A stretch of 64,000 nt of DNA from Catellatospora paridis (GTDB taxonomy: Bacteria > Actinomycetota > Actinomycetes > Mycobacteriales > Micromonosporaceae): the NCBI RefSeq assembly GCF_009720365.1, contig NZ_ML769319.1, forward strand, positions 23,742 to 87,741. Direction: 5' to 3'. Position numbers and translations under genes: made by a program. The notes under the pieces are model-generated. The model had not been told where the DNA came from, ran no database searches, and worked only from the letters and a program-made list of their open reading frames with translations. How positions within the stretch are numbered: the stretch's first letter is position 1; each line of letters opens with the position of its first letter. Shown here one piece after another: positions 25,437-33,531 of this stretch.

Positions 25437-26723
25437 GTGAGCGAGGTAGCCGAGAAGCAGGCCGACCCTGGCACGGCCGTTTCCGCGCCGCGTCGCCGGT
25501 TCTTCCTGGACACCGGGCCGCTGCGGCACCGGCCGTACCGCCGGCTCTGGACCTCGACCATCGTGACCGCCCTGGGCAGCCAGCTGACCGCGGTCGCGGT
25601 GCCCAAGCAGATCTACGACATGACCGGGTCCTCGGTCTGGGTCGGCATCGCCAGCATCTCCGGACTCGTCCCGCTGATCGTGTTCGCGCTGTGGGGCGGC
25701 GCGATCGCGGACACCGTCGACCGCCGCCGGATGCTGCTGTTCACCAACTCGGGCATCGCCCTGCTGTGCGTGGTCTTCTGGCTGCAGGCAGCGCTCGACG
25801 TGCGCTCCATCCCCCTGCTCCTGGTGCTGGTCGCCGTGCAGCAGGCGCTGTTCGGCATGAACATGCCCGCCCGCACCGCCTCGGTCGCCCGGCTGGTGCC
25901 CGCCGCGGAGCTGCCCGCGGCCGGGGCGCTGAACTCGACCGTGATGCAGGGTGGGCAGATCATCGGCCCGATGCTGGCCGGCGCCCTGATCCCGCTGCTC
26001 GGCCTGCCCCTGCTGTACCTGTTCGACGCCATCGCGCTGTGCGCCGCGCTGTACGCCGTGTGGCGGCTCCCGTCGCTGCCCCCGCTGTCCGGCGTCGCCC
26101 GCCGGGCCGGGCTGGCCGACATCCTGGAGGGTTTCCGCTACCTGGCCACCCACCGGCTGCTCATGGTGTCCATGGCCGCGGACGTCATCGCCATGGTCTT
26201 CGGCATGCCGCGGGCGCTGTTCCCGCAGCTGGCCGACACCGCGTTCCCCGGCGTGAACGAGGACTTCGCGCTCGGCATGCTCTACGCCGCGGTGCCGATC
26301 GGCGCGCTGCTCGGCGGGCTGCTGTCGGGCACGTTCTCGCATATCCGACGGCACGGCCTGATGCTGGTCATCGCGGTCTGCGCCTGGGGCGCGGCGATCG
26401 CGGGCTTCGGGTTGAGCAGTTCCCTGTGGCTGGCCGTGGTGTTCCTCGGCATCGCGGGCGTCGCCGACATGGTCTCCATGGTGTTCCGCGGCGCGATCCT
26501 GCAGGCCGCGGCGACCGACGAGATGCGCGGGCGGATGCAGGGCGTGCACACCGTCGTGGTGGCGGGCGGCCCCCGGCTGGCAGACCTGCTGCACGGCGTG
26601 GCGGTGCCGGTGGCCGGCGCGAGTGCCGCGGTGGCGGGCGGCGGCGTGCTCGTGATCGTCGCCATGACGGTGCTCGCCCTGGCCGTGCCCGCGTTCCTGC
26701 GCTACCGCGGACCGGCCCGCTGA
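25437..26723 (+). CDS. MFS transporter (EntS/DHA3-like exporter)
   Basis: 428 residues, GTG start with AAGG upstream. Twelve hydrophobic segments are expected from the pattern. The family signatures are RPYRRLWTSTIVTALGSQLTAVAVPKQIYD, the loop motif GGAIADTVDRRRMLL and NMPARTASVARLVP. It is an inner-membrane proton-driven exporter of the enterobactin-exporter/DHA3 type; the substrate is not deducible. It is followed 117 nt later by the PIG-L gene. Confidence 0.88.
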   Translation: MSEVAEKQADPGTAVSAPRRRFFLDTGPLRHRPYRRLWTSTIVTALGSQLTAVAVPKQIYDMTGSSVWVGIASISGLVPLIVFALWGGAIADTVDRRRMLLFTNSGIALLCVVFWLQAALDVRSIPLLLVLVAVQQALFGMNMPARTASVARLVPAAELPAAGALNSTVMQGGQIIGPMLAGALIPLLGLPLLYLFDAIALCAALYAVWRLPSLPPLSGVARRAGLADILEGFRYLATHRLLMVSMAADVIAMVFGMPRALFPQLADTAFPGVNEDFALGMLYAAVPIGALLGGLLSGTFSHIRRHGLMLVIAVCAWGAAIAGFGLSSSLWLAVVFLGIAGVADMVSMVFRGAILQAAATDEMRGRMQGVHTVVVAGGPRLADLLHGVAVPVAGASAAVAGGGVLVIVAMTVLALAVPAFLRYRGPAR

Positions 26724-26840
26724 CGAGGAAGTCTGAACACCCATTAAGGTGGTCCGACCGGAGCAGGCCTGGTCCGGGCGTGGTGGCGTCACCGCGCCGG
26801 GCGCGGCGGTTCCGCCCACCCCCTCGGAACGGAACAGCAC

Positions 26841-27698
26841 ATGCGCGTCACCCGGCGAAACAAGGTCCTCCTGTCGGTGCTGGCATGCCTGCTGGTCCTG
26901 CCGGCGGTCACGGTCTTCGGCCTCAACCGGTATGTCAACGACACCTCGGTGCCGCTGACCGACAGCCTTTTCCCTGAAAGCGCGCCCAAGCGACTGCTGG
27001 CGATCTTCGCGCACCCCGACGACGAGATCACCGTGGCAGGCTCGCTGCGCCGGATGAGCGAGGAGGCCGACGCCGAGATCACCATCGCCTACCTCACCCG
27101 CGGCGAAGCGGCGGACGTGCCCAAGACGTCCCTCGCCGACCTGGCGGAACGGCGCACGGTCGAGGCGAACAACGCCGGCAAGGTGCTCGGGGCCGACAAT
27201 GTCGAACTGTTCGACTTCCGGGACGGCGAGCTGCCCGCGGCCGACGCCGCCAAGGCGCAGGAGACCGTGTCGGCCCTGATCGACGAGTACCGGCCGAGCG
27301 TCGTGATCAGCTTCGACGACCGGGTCGGCTTCTACGGCCACCCGGACCACGCGCAGGTCGGGGTATGGGTCAAGACCGTGCTGAACACCCGCCGGCACGA
27401 GCCCGACTTCCCGGTCAAGCACTTCTACCAGGCCACCCTGCCCGAGTCGATGATCTCGGTGGCGAAGGAGCTGTCCCCCACCTTCCGCGACATGTACCCG
27501 ACCGACCCCGCGAAGGGCCTGCCCGAGCCCACGGTCGCCATGACCATCGACAGCGTGGCGAGCGAGAAGCGCGCGGCGCTCGACGCGCACGTCAGCCAGG
27601 TCACCGTCCTCCAGGCGGTCCAGCCCGCCTACGACAAGCTCCCGTCCTGGATCTACTTCCGCATCCTCAGCCGCGAATACTTCACCCGGGTCTTCTGA
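26841..27698 (+). CDS. Membrane-anchored or secreted PIG-L family deacetylase
   Basis: 285 residues. Residues 7-27 form an N-terminal hydrophobic segment (signal anchor). The LmbE/PIG-L zinc site is present: AHPDDE (residues about 59-64) and HPDH (about 168-171). The family removes acetyl groups from N-acetylglucosamine-type substrates, as in mycothiol biosynthesis (MshB) and antibiotic modification. Export makes a cell-wall or extracellular sugar a likelier substrate; this is inference. Confidence 0.88.
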   Translation: MRVTRRNKVLLSVLACLLVLPAVTVFGLNRYVNDTSVPLTDSLFPESAPKRLLAIFAHPDDEITVAGSLRRMSEEADAEITIAYLTRGEAADVPKTSLADLAERRTVEANNAGKVLGADNVELFDFRDGELPAADAAKAQETVSALIDEYRPSVVISFDDRVGFYGHPDHAQVGVWVKTVLNTRRHEPDFPVKHFYQATLPESMISVAKELSPTFRDMYPTDPAKGLPEPTVAMTIDSVASEKRAALDAHVSQVTVLQAVQPAYDKLPSWIYFRILSREYFTRVF

Positions 27699-27711
27699 CC
27701 CGGGCGACAGG

Positions 27712-28647
27712 TCAGAGGCCGGTGGGATCGGTGTTGGCGCCGCAGGCGACGACGACGACCCGTTCGCCGTCGGCGGGGCGGTAGGCGCCGCTGCTCAGGG
27801 CGGCGAGGGCGGCCGCGGCCCCGTGTTCCAGCACGATGCGCCGGTCGGCCCACAGCGCGCGCCGGGCGGCCACGATGTCGTCGTCGCTCACCAGCACACT
27901 GCGCACCCCGTCGCGTACCGCGACCGCGTACCCGATGTCGCCGACCCGGCGGGCGCCCAGCGAGTCCGCGGCGACGCCGGACACCGCGACGTCCACCGGA
28001 CGGCCGGCGGCCAGCGCGGCATGCAGGCTCGGCGCGAGCTCGGGCTCGACGCCGACCACCCGGGCCTGGCCCGCCAGCGCCGTGGCGAGCCCGGCCATCA
28101 GCCCGCCGCCGCCGACCGCGACCAGGACGGTGTCGAAGCCGCCGGGGATGTCGACCAGCAGCTCCAGCCCGATGGTCCCGGCCCCGGCGACCATCTCCAC
28201 CTGGTCGTACGCGTGGCAGTAGACCGCGCCCGCGTCGGCGGCGTGCTTGACCGCTGCCTCGTACGCCATCGCGTACTCGGTGCCGTGCTGCTCCACCCGC
28301 GCGCCGAGATCGCGCAGCTTGTCGACCTTGAACGCCGGAGCCGTCGCCGGCACGAAGATCGTCGCAGGCACCCCGCAGGCACGGGCCGCGTACGCGACCG
28401 CCAGTCCCGCGTTGCCGCCCGACGCGGCCACGACGCCCACCGCCGGGTCCAGCTCACCGGCCTGCTGTGCCGCGAGCACCCGGTTCAGCGCACCGCGCGC
28501 CTTGAAACTGCCGGTGTGCTGCATGTACTCGCACTTGAGCCAGGTCGTGCCGAACAGCCCGCCCGGCTCGATCGCCGCCAGCGGCGTACGCCGGAAGCGC
28601 CCGGCGATGCGCGCGGCCGCGTCGGCCACGTCGACTTTGGTGATCAT
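27712..28647 (-). CDS. PLP-dependent serine/threonine dehydratase (threonine ammonia-lyase family)
   Basis: 311 residues. Fold type II PLP enzyme: Lys in QHTGSFKARGA (about residue 50), the Asn motif ASGGNAGLAVAYAA and the glycine-rich phosphate loop VAVGGGGLMAG (about residues 175-185). It lacks a C-terminal ACT regulatory domain, so it is a catabolic-type dehydratase or a serine racemase/dehydratase. It deaminates hydroxy amino acids to 2-oxo acids. Convergent with the PIG-L gene (13-nt gap). Confidence 0.88.
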   Translation of the reverse strand: MITKVDVADAAARIAGRFRRTPLAAIEPGGLFGTTWLKCEYMQHTGSFKARGALNRVLAAQQAGELDPAVGVVAASGGNAGLAVAYAARACGVPATIFVPATAPAFKVDKLRDLGARVEQHGTEYAMAYEAAVKHAADAGAVYCHAYDQVEMVAGAGTIGLELLVDIPGGFDTVLVAVGGGGLMAGLATALAGQARVVGVEPELAPSLHAALAAGRPVDVAVSGVAADSLGARRVGDIGYAVAVRDGVRSVLVSDDDIVAARRALWADRRIVLEHGAAAALAALSSGAYRPADGERVVVVACGANTDPTGL

Positions 28648-28698
28648 TCGGGCACCATAACCGAGCAGTGCGAACCCACGGTGGATGACGTGAAGAAG

Positions 28699-28772
28699 AG
28701 GCCTCGCCGGGAGTCGAACCCGAGGTCATCCGTTTTGCAGACGGAGCGCCCCACCCGGGACGTCACGAAGCC
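28699..28772 (-). tRNA. tRNA-Cys (GCA)
   Basis: Acceptor GGCTTCG/CGAGGCC with one G-U pair, anticodon arm TCCGT-CTGCAAA-ACGGA, T-arm TCGGG-TTCGACT-CCCGG. The D-arm is unusual: CGTC/GGCG after an extra A. Confidence 0.75.
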
Positions 28773-28780
28773 GGGAAACG

Positions 28781-28861
28781 TGCGGACGGGGAGATTCGAA
28801 CTCCCTCAGCAGAGCACCTGGTTTACAGCCAGGCCCGACTCTCCAACGTCGGCGCATCCGC
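28781..28861 (-). tRNA. tRNA-Tyr (GTA)
   Basis: Acceptor GCGGATG/CGTCCGC, D-arm CCGAC/GTCGG, anticodon arm CCTGG-CTGTAAA-CCAGG, 11-nt variable region, T-arm GGGAG-TTCGAAT-CTCCC. Position 8 is C rather than U. Confidence 0.75.
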
Positions 28862-28879
28862 GTGGTCTTGCCGTCAAAG

Positions 28880-28953
28880 CAGCGCGGACGGGATTCGAAC
28901 CCGCAACACTCCCGCTTGAAAGGCGGGTGACTCTTCCGTTCGTCCACCGCGCC
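28880..28953 (-). tRNA. tRNA-Glu (TTC)
   Basis: Acceptor GGCGCGG/CCGCGCT, anticodon arm CCCGC-CTTTCAA-GCGGG, T-arm with TTCGAAT loop. Folds normally. Confidence 0.85.
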
Positions 28954-28966
28954 GTGGACTTGCTGG

Positions 28967-29040
28967 TCGGGATGGCCGGACTCGAACCGACGACCTCTGC
29001 ACCCCCAGTGCAGCGCGCTACCAAGCTGCGCCACATCCCG
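28967..29040 (-). tRNA. tRNA-Pro (GGG)
   Basis: Acceptor CGGGATG/CATCCCG, D-arm GCGC/GCGC, anticodon arm CTGCA-CTGGGGG-TGCAG. The C1-G72 start is typical for Pro. Confidence 0.9.
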
Positions 29041-29051
29041 TAGTCACTGCG

Positions 29052-29125
29052 TGCCCTGAGCAGGATTCGAACCTGCAACCCCCGGCTTCGTAGACCGGTG
29101 CGCTGTCCAGTTGCGCCATCAGGGC
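29052..29125 (-). tRNA. tRNA-Arg (ACG)
   Basis: Acceptor GCCCTGA/TCAGGGC, D-arm GCGC/GCGC, anticodon loop CTACGAA, T-arm GCAGG-TTCGAAT-CCTGC. Confidence 0.92.
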
Positions 29126-29136
29126 GGGTGGAACCG

Positions 29137-29209
29137 TGGACCCAGCCGGACTTGAACCGGCCGCCTCCGCTTTGCAAGAGCGGCGCTCTACCAGATGAGC
29201 TATGGGCCC
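29137..29209 (-). tRNA. tRNA-Ala (TGC)
   Basis: Acceptor GGGCCCA/TGGGTCC with one G-U, anticodon arm CCGCT-CTTGCAA-AGCGG, T-loop TTCAAGT. It is a second Ala(TGC) gene besides the one at 36256-36331. Confidence 0.9.
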
Positions 29210-29219
29210 GTGTACGACG

Positions 29220-29290
29220 CTCGCGAGCAAGGATTCGAACCTCGATTCCCTGATCCAGAATCAGGTGTCCTGCCGTTGGACGACTCGCGA
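29220..29290 (-). tRNA. tRNA-Gln (CTG)
   Basis: Acceptor TCGCGAG/CTCGCGA (U1-A72 start), D-arm GTCC/GGAC, anticodon arm CCTGA-TTCTGGA-TCAGG. Confidence 0.9.
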
Positions 29291-29354
29291 AGAAGGCTGC
29301 GGACCCCCATCCGCAGCCCTGGAGCTGCGGACCCCCGTGGCCCCGCAGCTCGTG

Positions 29355-29798
29355 TCAGCGCTTGGCGAGCACCGTCCAGGACGGTGTCGACGGGTTGAAC
29401 CGCAGCGGCATCCGCGCCTCGGCGGGCGTGCGGTCACCCTTGCGCTGATTGCAGCCGCCACAGGCGGCCACCGTGTTGAGCCAGGTGTTGCGTCCGCCCC
29501 GGGAGCTGGGCAGGACGTGGTCGATGGTGTACGCCGGACCGCCACAGTAGGCGCACCGGTGCTGATCACGGGCGAGCACGCCGCGCCGGGACCAGGCCGG
29601 GCCGCCGTGGTAGCGCCAGCGCGTCACCACGTAGCTGACCAGGCGCACCACCTTGGGCATAGGCCAGACGCCGATGGCCTGATCGGGTTCCGCCTCGTGC
29701 ACCACCGCGACCTGCCGCCACAGCATGCGCAGGGCGTGACGCAGGCTGACCCGGTGGAGTGGGCCGAGATCGGCGTTGAGGACGAGTACTGCGTTCAT
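29355..29798 (-). CDS. HNH endonuclease
   Basis: 147 residues; ATG 29798 with a near-perfect AGGAGGTGA site. The His-Asn-His zinc-nuclease core is complete: CAYCGGPAYTIDHVLPSSRGG, then N (TWLNTV) and CGGCNQRKG, with two CxxC zinc pairs. Small stand-alone HNH proteins of this type occur widely in actinomycetes, often of unknown role. It lies inside a tRNA array, between the Gln and Gly tRNA genes and in the same orientation, as seen in phage and mobile tRNA arrays. Confidence 0.88.
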   Translation of the reverse strand: MNAVLVLNADLGPLHRVSLRHALRMLWRQVAVVHEAEPDQAIGVWPMPKVVRLVSYVVTRWRYHGGPAWSRRGVLARDQHRCAYCGGPAYTIDHVLPSSRGGRNTWLNTVAACGGCNQRKGDRTPAEARMPLRFNPSTPSWTVLAKR

Positions 29799-29833
29799 CG
29801 GGTCACCTCCTGGGAATGCTGTGATGGATATGG

Positions 29834-29904
29834 AGCGGTGGCCGGGAGTCGAACCCGGATCTCTGCCATGGCGAGGCAGCACACTGCCGTTGTGCGACAA
29901 CCGC
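29834..29904 (-). tRNA. tRNA-Gly (GCC), slightly irregular
   Basis: Acceptor GCGGTTG/CCACCGC has one U-C mismatch. D-arm GCAC/GTGT, anticodon arm CTGCC-TCGCCAT-GGCAG, T-arm CCGGG-TTCGACT-CCCGG. Confidence 0.7.
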
Positions 29905-29921
29905 GAGCTTGTTTCATTACG

Positions 29922-29992
29922 TAGTCGATGCGGGACTCGAACCCGCTTTCCCGCGTCGAGGGCGCGGAGGCCTACCCATAGCCGAATCGACC
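29922..29992 (-). tRNA. tRNA-Glu (CTC) with no U33
   Basis: Acceptor GGTCGAT/ATCGACT, D-arm GGCT/GGCC, anticodon arm CCGCG-CCCTCGA-CGCGG, T-arm GCGGG-TTCGAGT-CCCGC. The base before the anticodon is C instead of the near-universal U. Confidence 0.65.
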
Positions 29993-30121
29993 GCTGCGCC
30001 GCGAAATGCGACACGCTTTCTCATACGTCATCCACTGTGGAGTTCTCAAGGTGCGACCCTGTCGGCCGGAGCCGGGGGTTCGTGCTGTCTTCACTGGTCA
30101 CAGGTGCTGGACAAAAGAAAA

Positions 30122-30151
30122 CCGCCCGCTTCCGAGTCCGGAGGCGGGCGG
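30122..30151. terminator. Intrinsic terminator of the 41-residue gene
   Basis: 13-bp stem (30122-30134 with 30139-30151), AGTC loop. On the minus strand it is followed by TTTTCTTTTG, a rare real T-tract in this genome. Confidence 0.85.
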
Positions 30152-30177
30152 CGTGAGCCGCTTGTCATGGCGCTTGG

Positions 30178-30303
30178 TCAGCACCATCCGCCTCGTCCGG
30201 GGACGAGTTCCCAGCCATAACGCTCACCACATCGGGCGGCGGCGGGCATGGCGTTCTCGACGCACGGCGTCAGCCGCTGCATCGCGTACGAGAAGCTGCT
30301 CAT
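30178..30303 (-). CDS. Small 41-residue protein, unknown
   Basis: ATG 30303 is preceded by GGAGA at 6 nt. The peptide begins MSSFSYAMQRLTPCVENA and ends GRGGWC, with three Cys and a glycine/tryptophan-rich tail. A sigma-70 type promoter (TTGCCT, 18 nt, TACGGT) lies 50-80 nt upstream and a T-tract terminator 27 nt downstream, so a discrete short transcript is very likely. It might alternatively be a small RNA. I recognise no family. It sits between the tRNA/HNH array and a divergent FAD oxidase gene. Confidence 0.5.
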   Translation of the reverse strand: MSSFSYAMQRLTPCVENAMPAAARCGERYGWELVPGRGGWC

Positions 30304-30351
30304 GTCTGTCTCCGGTCCGTTTCCCTGCGGTGTCGTTCTTGGTGTGGGCAT

Positions 30352-30381
30352 ACCGTATGGGCCGCCGCATCGGCGAGGCAA
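30352..30381 (-). promoter_or_regulatory. Sigma-70 type promoter of the 41-residue gene
   Basis: Minus strand -35 TTGCCT (30381-30376), 18-nt spacer, -10 TACGGT (30357-30352). Confidence 0.6.
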
Positions 30382-30522
30382 CCTCATTTTCCGCGCGCAG
30401 GGTGAACGCAGTTCATGGCCTATTCCGGCCCGCGGCGGCACGGTTGCTGACCGTTCGACCGCCTGTGGCCGCCGACTCCCGGCGGTAGAAAGAGACCGGT
30501 TCCCACACCCGGAGGTGGCGGC

Positions 30523-32028
30523 ATGGCACGGTGGCGTCCGACCCGGCGGCAGGTGCTCACCCACGGCGTGACCGCGGCCGGGGCACTGGCCGTGGGCAGC
30601 GCGACCACCCTCGCGGTGAGCGACTGGGCCGCCGAAGGCGTGATCCCGCCGGGACCGCCGCCGGGCGCGCTGCTCGACGACGCCAGCCGGCTCAACCCGA
30701 CGGCCGTCCGCGGCGTCCTGTACGCGGCCCCGGCCCCCGACGACACCGCGCGCATCGTCGGCCCGCTGCTGCGCCGCATCACCGCCGGGGCGGACCCGGC
30801 CCTGGCCGTCGCCGGCGTACGCCACTCGATGGGCGGGCAGAGCATGCTGGCCGGCGGATGGGTGCTCGACACCCGGCCGATGAACCGGATCTCGCTGGAC
30901 AGCGCGTCCCGGGTGGTCCGCGTCGGCGCGGGCGCCACCTGGCGCGAACTGATCCCCGTGCTCAACGCCGCCGGGTTCTCCCCCAAGGTCATGCAGTCGA
31001 ACCACGACTTCTCCGTCGGCGGCTCACTCAGCGTCAACTGCCACGGCTGGCACACCGACCACCCGCCGATCGCCGCCACCGTCCGCGGGCTGCGCCTGCT
31101 CACCGCCGCCGGCGAGGTGATCCGCTGCGGGCCGGCCGAGAACGCCGAGCTGTTCGGAATGGTGCTGGGCGGCTACGGCCTGTTCGGCGTGATCCTCGAA
31201 GCCGACCTCGAGGTGTGGCCCAACGCGCGATACGTGCCGCACTTCGACAGCGTGCCCGCGCTGGACTACGTCGAGGAGTTCACCCGACTCGTGCTCGCCC
31301 CGGACTCGACCGCCGAGATGGCGTACGGGCGGCTGTCGGTCGATCCGCGCAGTTTCCTGGAAGAGGCGGTCATCGTCCGGTTCACGCCCGAGGCCGGCAC
31401 CGTCGGGGCCGTGCTCCCCCTGGCCGCCCCGGACGCGTCGTCGCTGCAGCGGGCCGTGTTCCGCAACTCCGCCGGCAGCAGCCTCGGCAAGATGCTGCGC
31501 TGGACACTGGAACGCGAAGCCGCCCCGTGGCTGGCCGGGCCGATCAGCCGCAACAGCATCCAGAACGAGCCCGCCGCCGTCTTCGCCGACCACTCCACCG
31601 AGACCAGCGACATCCTCCACGAGTACTTCCTGCCGCACGCGACGCTGGCCAAGTTCATCACCGCCGCCCGCGAGATCATCCAGCGCTCGGGACAGGAACT
31701 GCTCAACGTGACCGTCCGCGACGTACGCCACGACACCCGCAGCGCGCTCGCGTACGCCCGCGAGGACGTGTTCGGGCTGGTCATGAACTTCCGCCAGGAG
31801 CGCACCGCGGACGCGGACACCCGGATGCGGGCGCTGACCCGCGAACTCGTGGACGCGGCGCTGGAGCTCAACGGGACCTTCTACCTGCCATACCGGCTGC
31901 ACGCCACCGGCGACCAGCTGCGCCGCGCCTACCCCGGCTGGGAGGCCGCGATGGCCGCCAAATCCCGGATAGATCCCCATCCGGTCTTCCGCAACACCCT
32001 CTTCGACACGTATGGCCCCAAGCCCTGA
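30523..32028 (+). CDS. FAD-dependent oxidoreductase (PCMH/FAD_binding_4), Tat-exported
   Basis: 501 residues; GGAGGTGGC upstream of ATG. The N-terminus (RPTRRQVLTHGVTAAGALAVGSA) is a twin-arginine-like signal. The FAD domain follows with AGVRHSMGGQSML, VRVGAGATWRELIPVLNAAG and HDFSVGGSLSVNCHG, the pattern of aldonolactone oxidase/6-hydroxynicotine oxidase-like flavoproteins. The C-terminal cap domain fits sugar or lactone oxidases. Substrate unknown. Divergent from the small 41-residue gene. Confidence 0.85.
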   Translation: MARWRPTRRQVLTHGVTAAGALAVGSATTLAVSDWAAEGVIPPGPPPGALLDDASRLNPTAVRGVLYAAPAPDDTARIVGPLLRRITAGADPALAVAGVRHSMGGQSMLAGGWVLDTRPMNRISLDSASRVVRVGAGATWRELIPVLNAAGFSPKVMQSNHDFSVGGSLSVNCHGWHTDHPPIAATVRGLRLLTAAGEVIRCGPAENAELFGMVLGGYGLFGVILEADLEVWPNARYVPHFDSVPALDYVEEFTRLVLAPDSTAEMAYGRLSVDPRSFLEEAVIVRFTPEAGTVGAVLPLAAPDASSLQRAVFRNSAGSSLGKMLRWTLEREAAPWLAGPISRNSIQNEPAAVFADHSTETSDILHEYFLPHATLAKFITAAREIIQRSGQELLNVTVRDVRHDTRSALAYAREDVFGLVMNFRQERTADADTRMRALTRELVDAALELNGTFYLPYRLHATGDQLRRAYPGWEAAMAAKSRIDPHPVFRNTLFDTYGPKP

Positions 32029-32073
32029 CCCAGGCTTCCCCCACGAGTTCGTTCTCGGTTTTAGGCTCCAGCG

Positions 32074-32835
32074 ATGAGTTCGACGCCGACAGCACACGCG
32101 ATCAGCCAGTACGCGACCACGACCGGCAATCTCACCGCCCGCATCGCCCTGCACGCCTACGGCACCAACCCGCAGAACTGGTTCGCCTGGCTCGGCGAGC
32201 GGCTTCCGCTGCGCGGCGACGTGCTCGAGGTCGGGGCCGGCACCGGCAAGCTGTGGACCCACGTCGACCATGCCGGGCTCGACCTCACCCTGACCGACTT
32301 CTCCCCCGCCATGTGCGAGCAGCTGCGCACCGTCCCCGGCACGCACGTCCGGCAGTGCGACGCGACGGAGCTGCCGTTCGCCGACGCGAGCTTCGACGCC
32401 GTCGTGGCCAACCACATGCTGTATCACCTCGACGACCCGGCCGCCGCGCTGCGCGAGTTCCGGCGGGTGCTGCGCCCGGGTGGAAAGGTCGCCGTCGCCG
32501 TCAACGGCAGCGACCACCTCGCCGAGCTCAACACGCTCGGGCCCGCCATCGGCCGCCCGGAGCTCACGCTGCACGCCACCCAGAACGACTTCACCGCGCA
32601 GACCGGTCCCGCATACCTCGCCGATCACTTCACCGGCGTCACCGTCGAGCGCTACCACTGCGACCTCGACGTGCCGGCCGCCGAGCCGATCCTCGCCTAC
32701 CTCGCCAGCCTGGCCGGCGAACCGCTCACGAGGGAGCAGCGATCAGCGGCCCGCGACCTCGTCCAGACACGGATCGACGCGGAGGGCGGCTTCCACGTCC
32801 GCAAGCACACCGTCCTGATCACCGCTTCGCGCTGA
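32074..32835 (+). CDS. Class I SAM-dependent methyltransferase
   Basis: 253 residues. Motif I VLEVGAGTGKLWTHV (about residues 49-63), acidic motif LTLTDFSPAMCEQL, DATELPFADASFDAVVANHMLYHL and the post-motif FRRVLRPGGKVAV form a complete Methyltransf_11 domain. The gene follows the oxidase by 45 nt on the same strand and may be co-transcribed. Acceptor unknown. Confidence 0.88.
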   Translation: MSSTPTAHAISQYATTTGNLTARIALHAYGTNPQNWFAWLGERLPLRGDVLEVGAGTGKLWTHVDHAGLDLTLTDFSPAMCEQLRTVPGTHVRQCDATELPFADASFDAVVANHMLYHLDDPAAALREFRRVLRPGGKVAVAVNGSDHLAELNTLGPAIGRPELTLHATQNDFTAQTGPAYLADHFTGVTVERYHCDLDVPAAEPILAYLASLAGEPLTREQRSAARDLVQTRIDAEGGFHVRKHTVLITASR

Positions 32836-32918
32836 GCCGCCAGGACGCGTCGCGCGACGGCGGCGCAGGCCCACTCGGCCCGTGACACCGATCGGAGCGC
32901 GCCCTCACTCCTCCCCGG

Positions 32919-33417
32919 TCATGCCAGTGCGGCGATCACCGCGCGGACCATTCGTCGGCCATGCTCGGCCATTCGCGGGAAGGTATGCCGGTAGTAGTCG
33001 ATGCCGGTCAGTGACGGCGCGACGGCCCAACCGCAGGCGCGGAGCCAGGTGGCGTCGTCGTAACCGACTGCCTCCCGGTACGCGTCCCGGGCCGCGCCGG
33101 TGAAGGTCCACAGCGCTGGAGCCACATCCGGCGACGGATCGCCGACGCCGAGTGCGCCGAAGTCGATGACCGCGGCCAGTCGGCCCTGGTCGGTGATCAG
33201 GTTGCCCGGCTGCAGATCGCCATGGATCCACACGGGGTCCCGGTCCCAGTCAGGTGCGGCCAGGCAGGCGTCCCAGGCCGCCTCGGCAGCGGCCACCTCG
33301 AAGCCGTCGTCCTGCTCGGCGAGCCGGGGCAGCACACGGCGGACGCCTTCATCGGCGTGGAGCAGGGCGGACCCGCGGGAACCCGGCGGCTTGACCGGAC
33401 CGCCGGCCGGATCCACC
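32919..33417 (-). pseudogene. Truncated aminoglycoside/macrolide phosphotransferase-like gene
   Basis: The C-terminal half of an APH-family kinase is intact: PVWIHGDLQPGNLI (catalytic Asp), AVIDFGALGVGDPSPDVAPAL (metal Asp), then the helical end YYRHTFPRMAEHGRRMV. Family homology begins near VDPAGGPV at about 33417. The N-terminal lobe with the ATP-binding Lys is absent, and the upstream DNA in all frames does not supply it. No start codon with a ribosome site lies at the junction. Most likely a 5'-deleted relic. Confidence 0.75.
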
Positions 33418-33531
33418 CCTGGCCGTCCGCCATGCGAACCGCCGCGCCGCTCTGAACCCGCCAGGGGGGCGCCGCAAGATCCCGCACGGCTGCGACCGGC
33501 TCGCATCACTGCGGCGCGCGCACCATTGGCT

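Noticed and set aside
24734..25606. Longer start for the sigma factor, up to 25606
   Set aside because: The extension crosses the shared promoter at 25324-25350 and the MFS start, and has no homology to sigma factors.
30006..30488. 160-residue plus-strand frame
   Set aside because: It runs through the terminator, small gene and promoter of the opposite strand, and has no ribosome site or domain.
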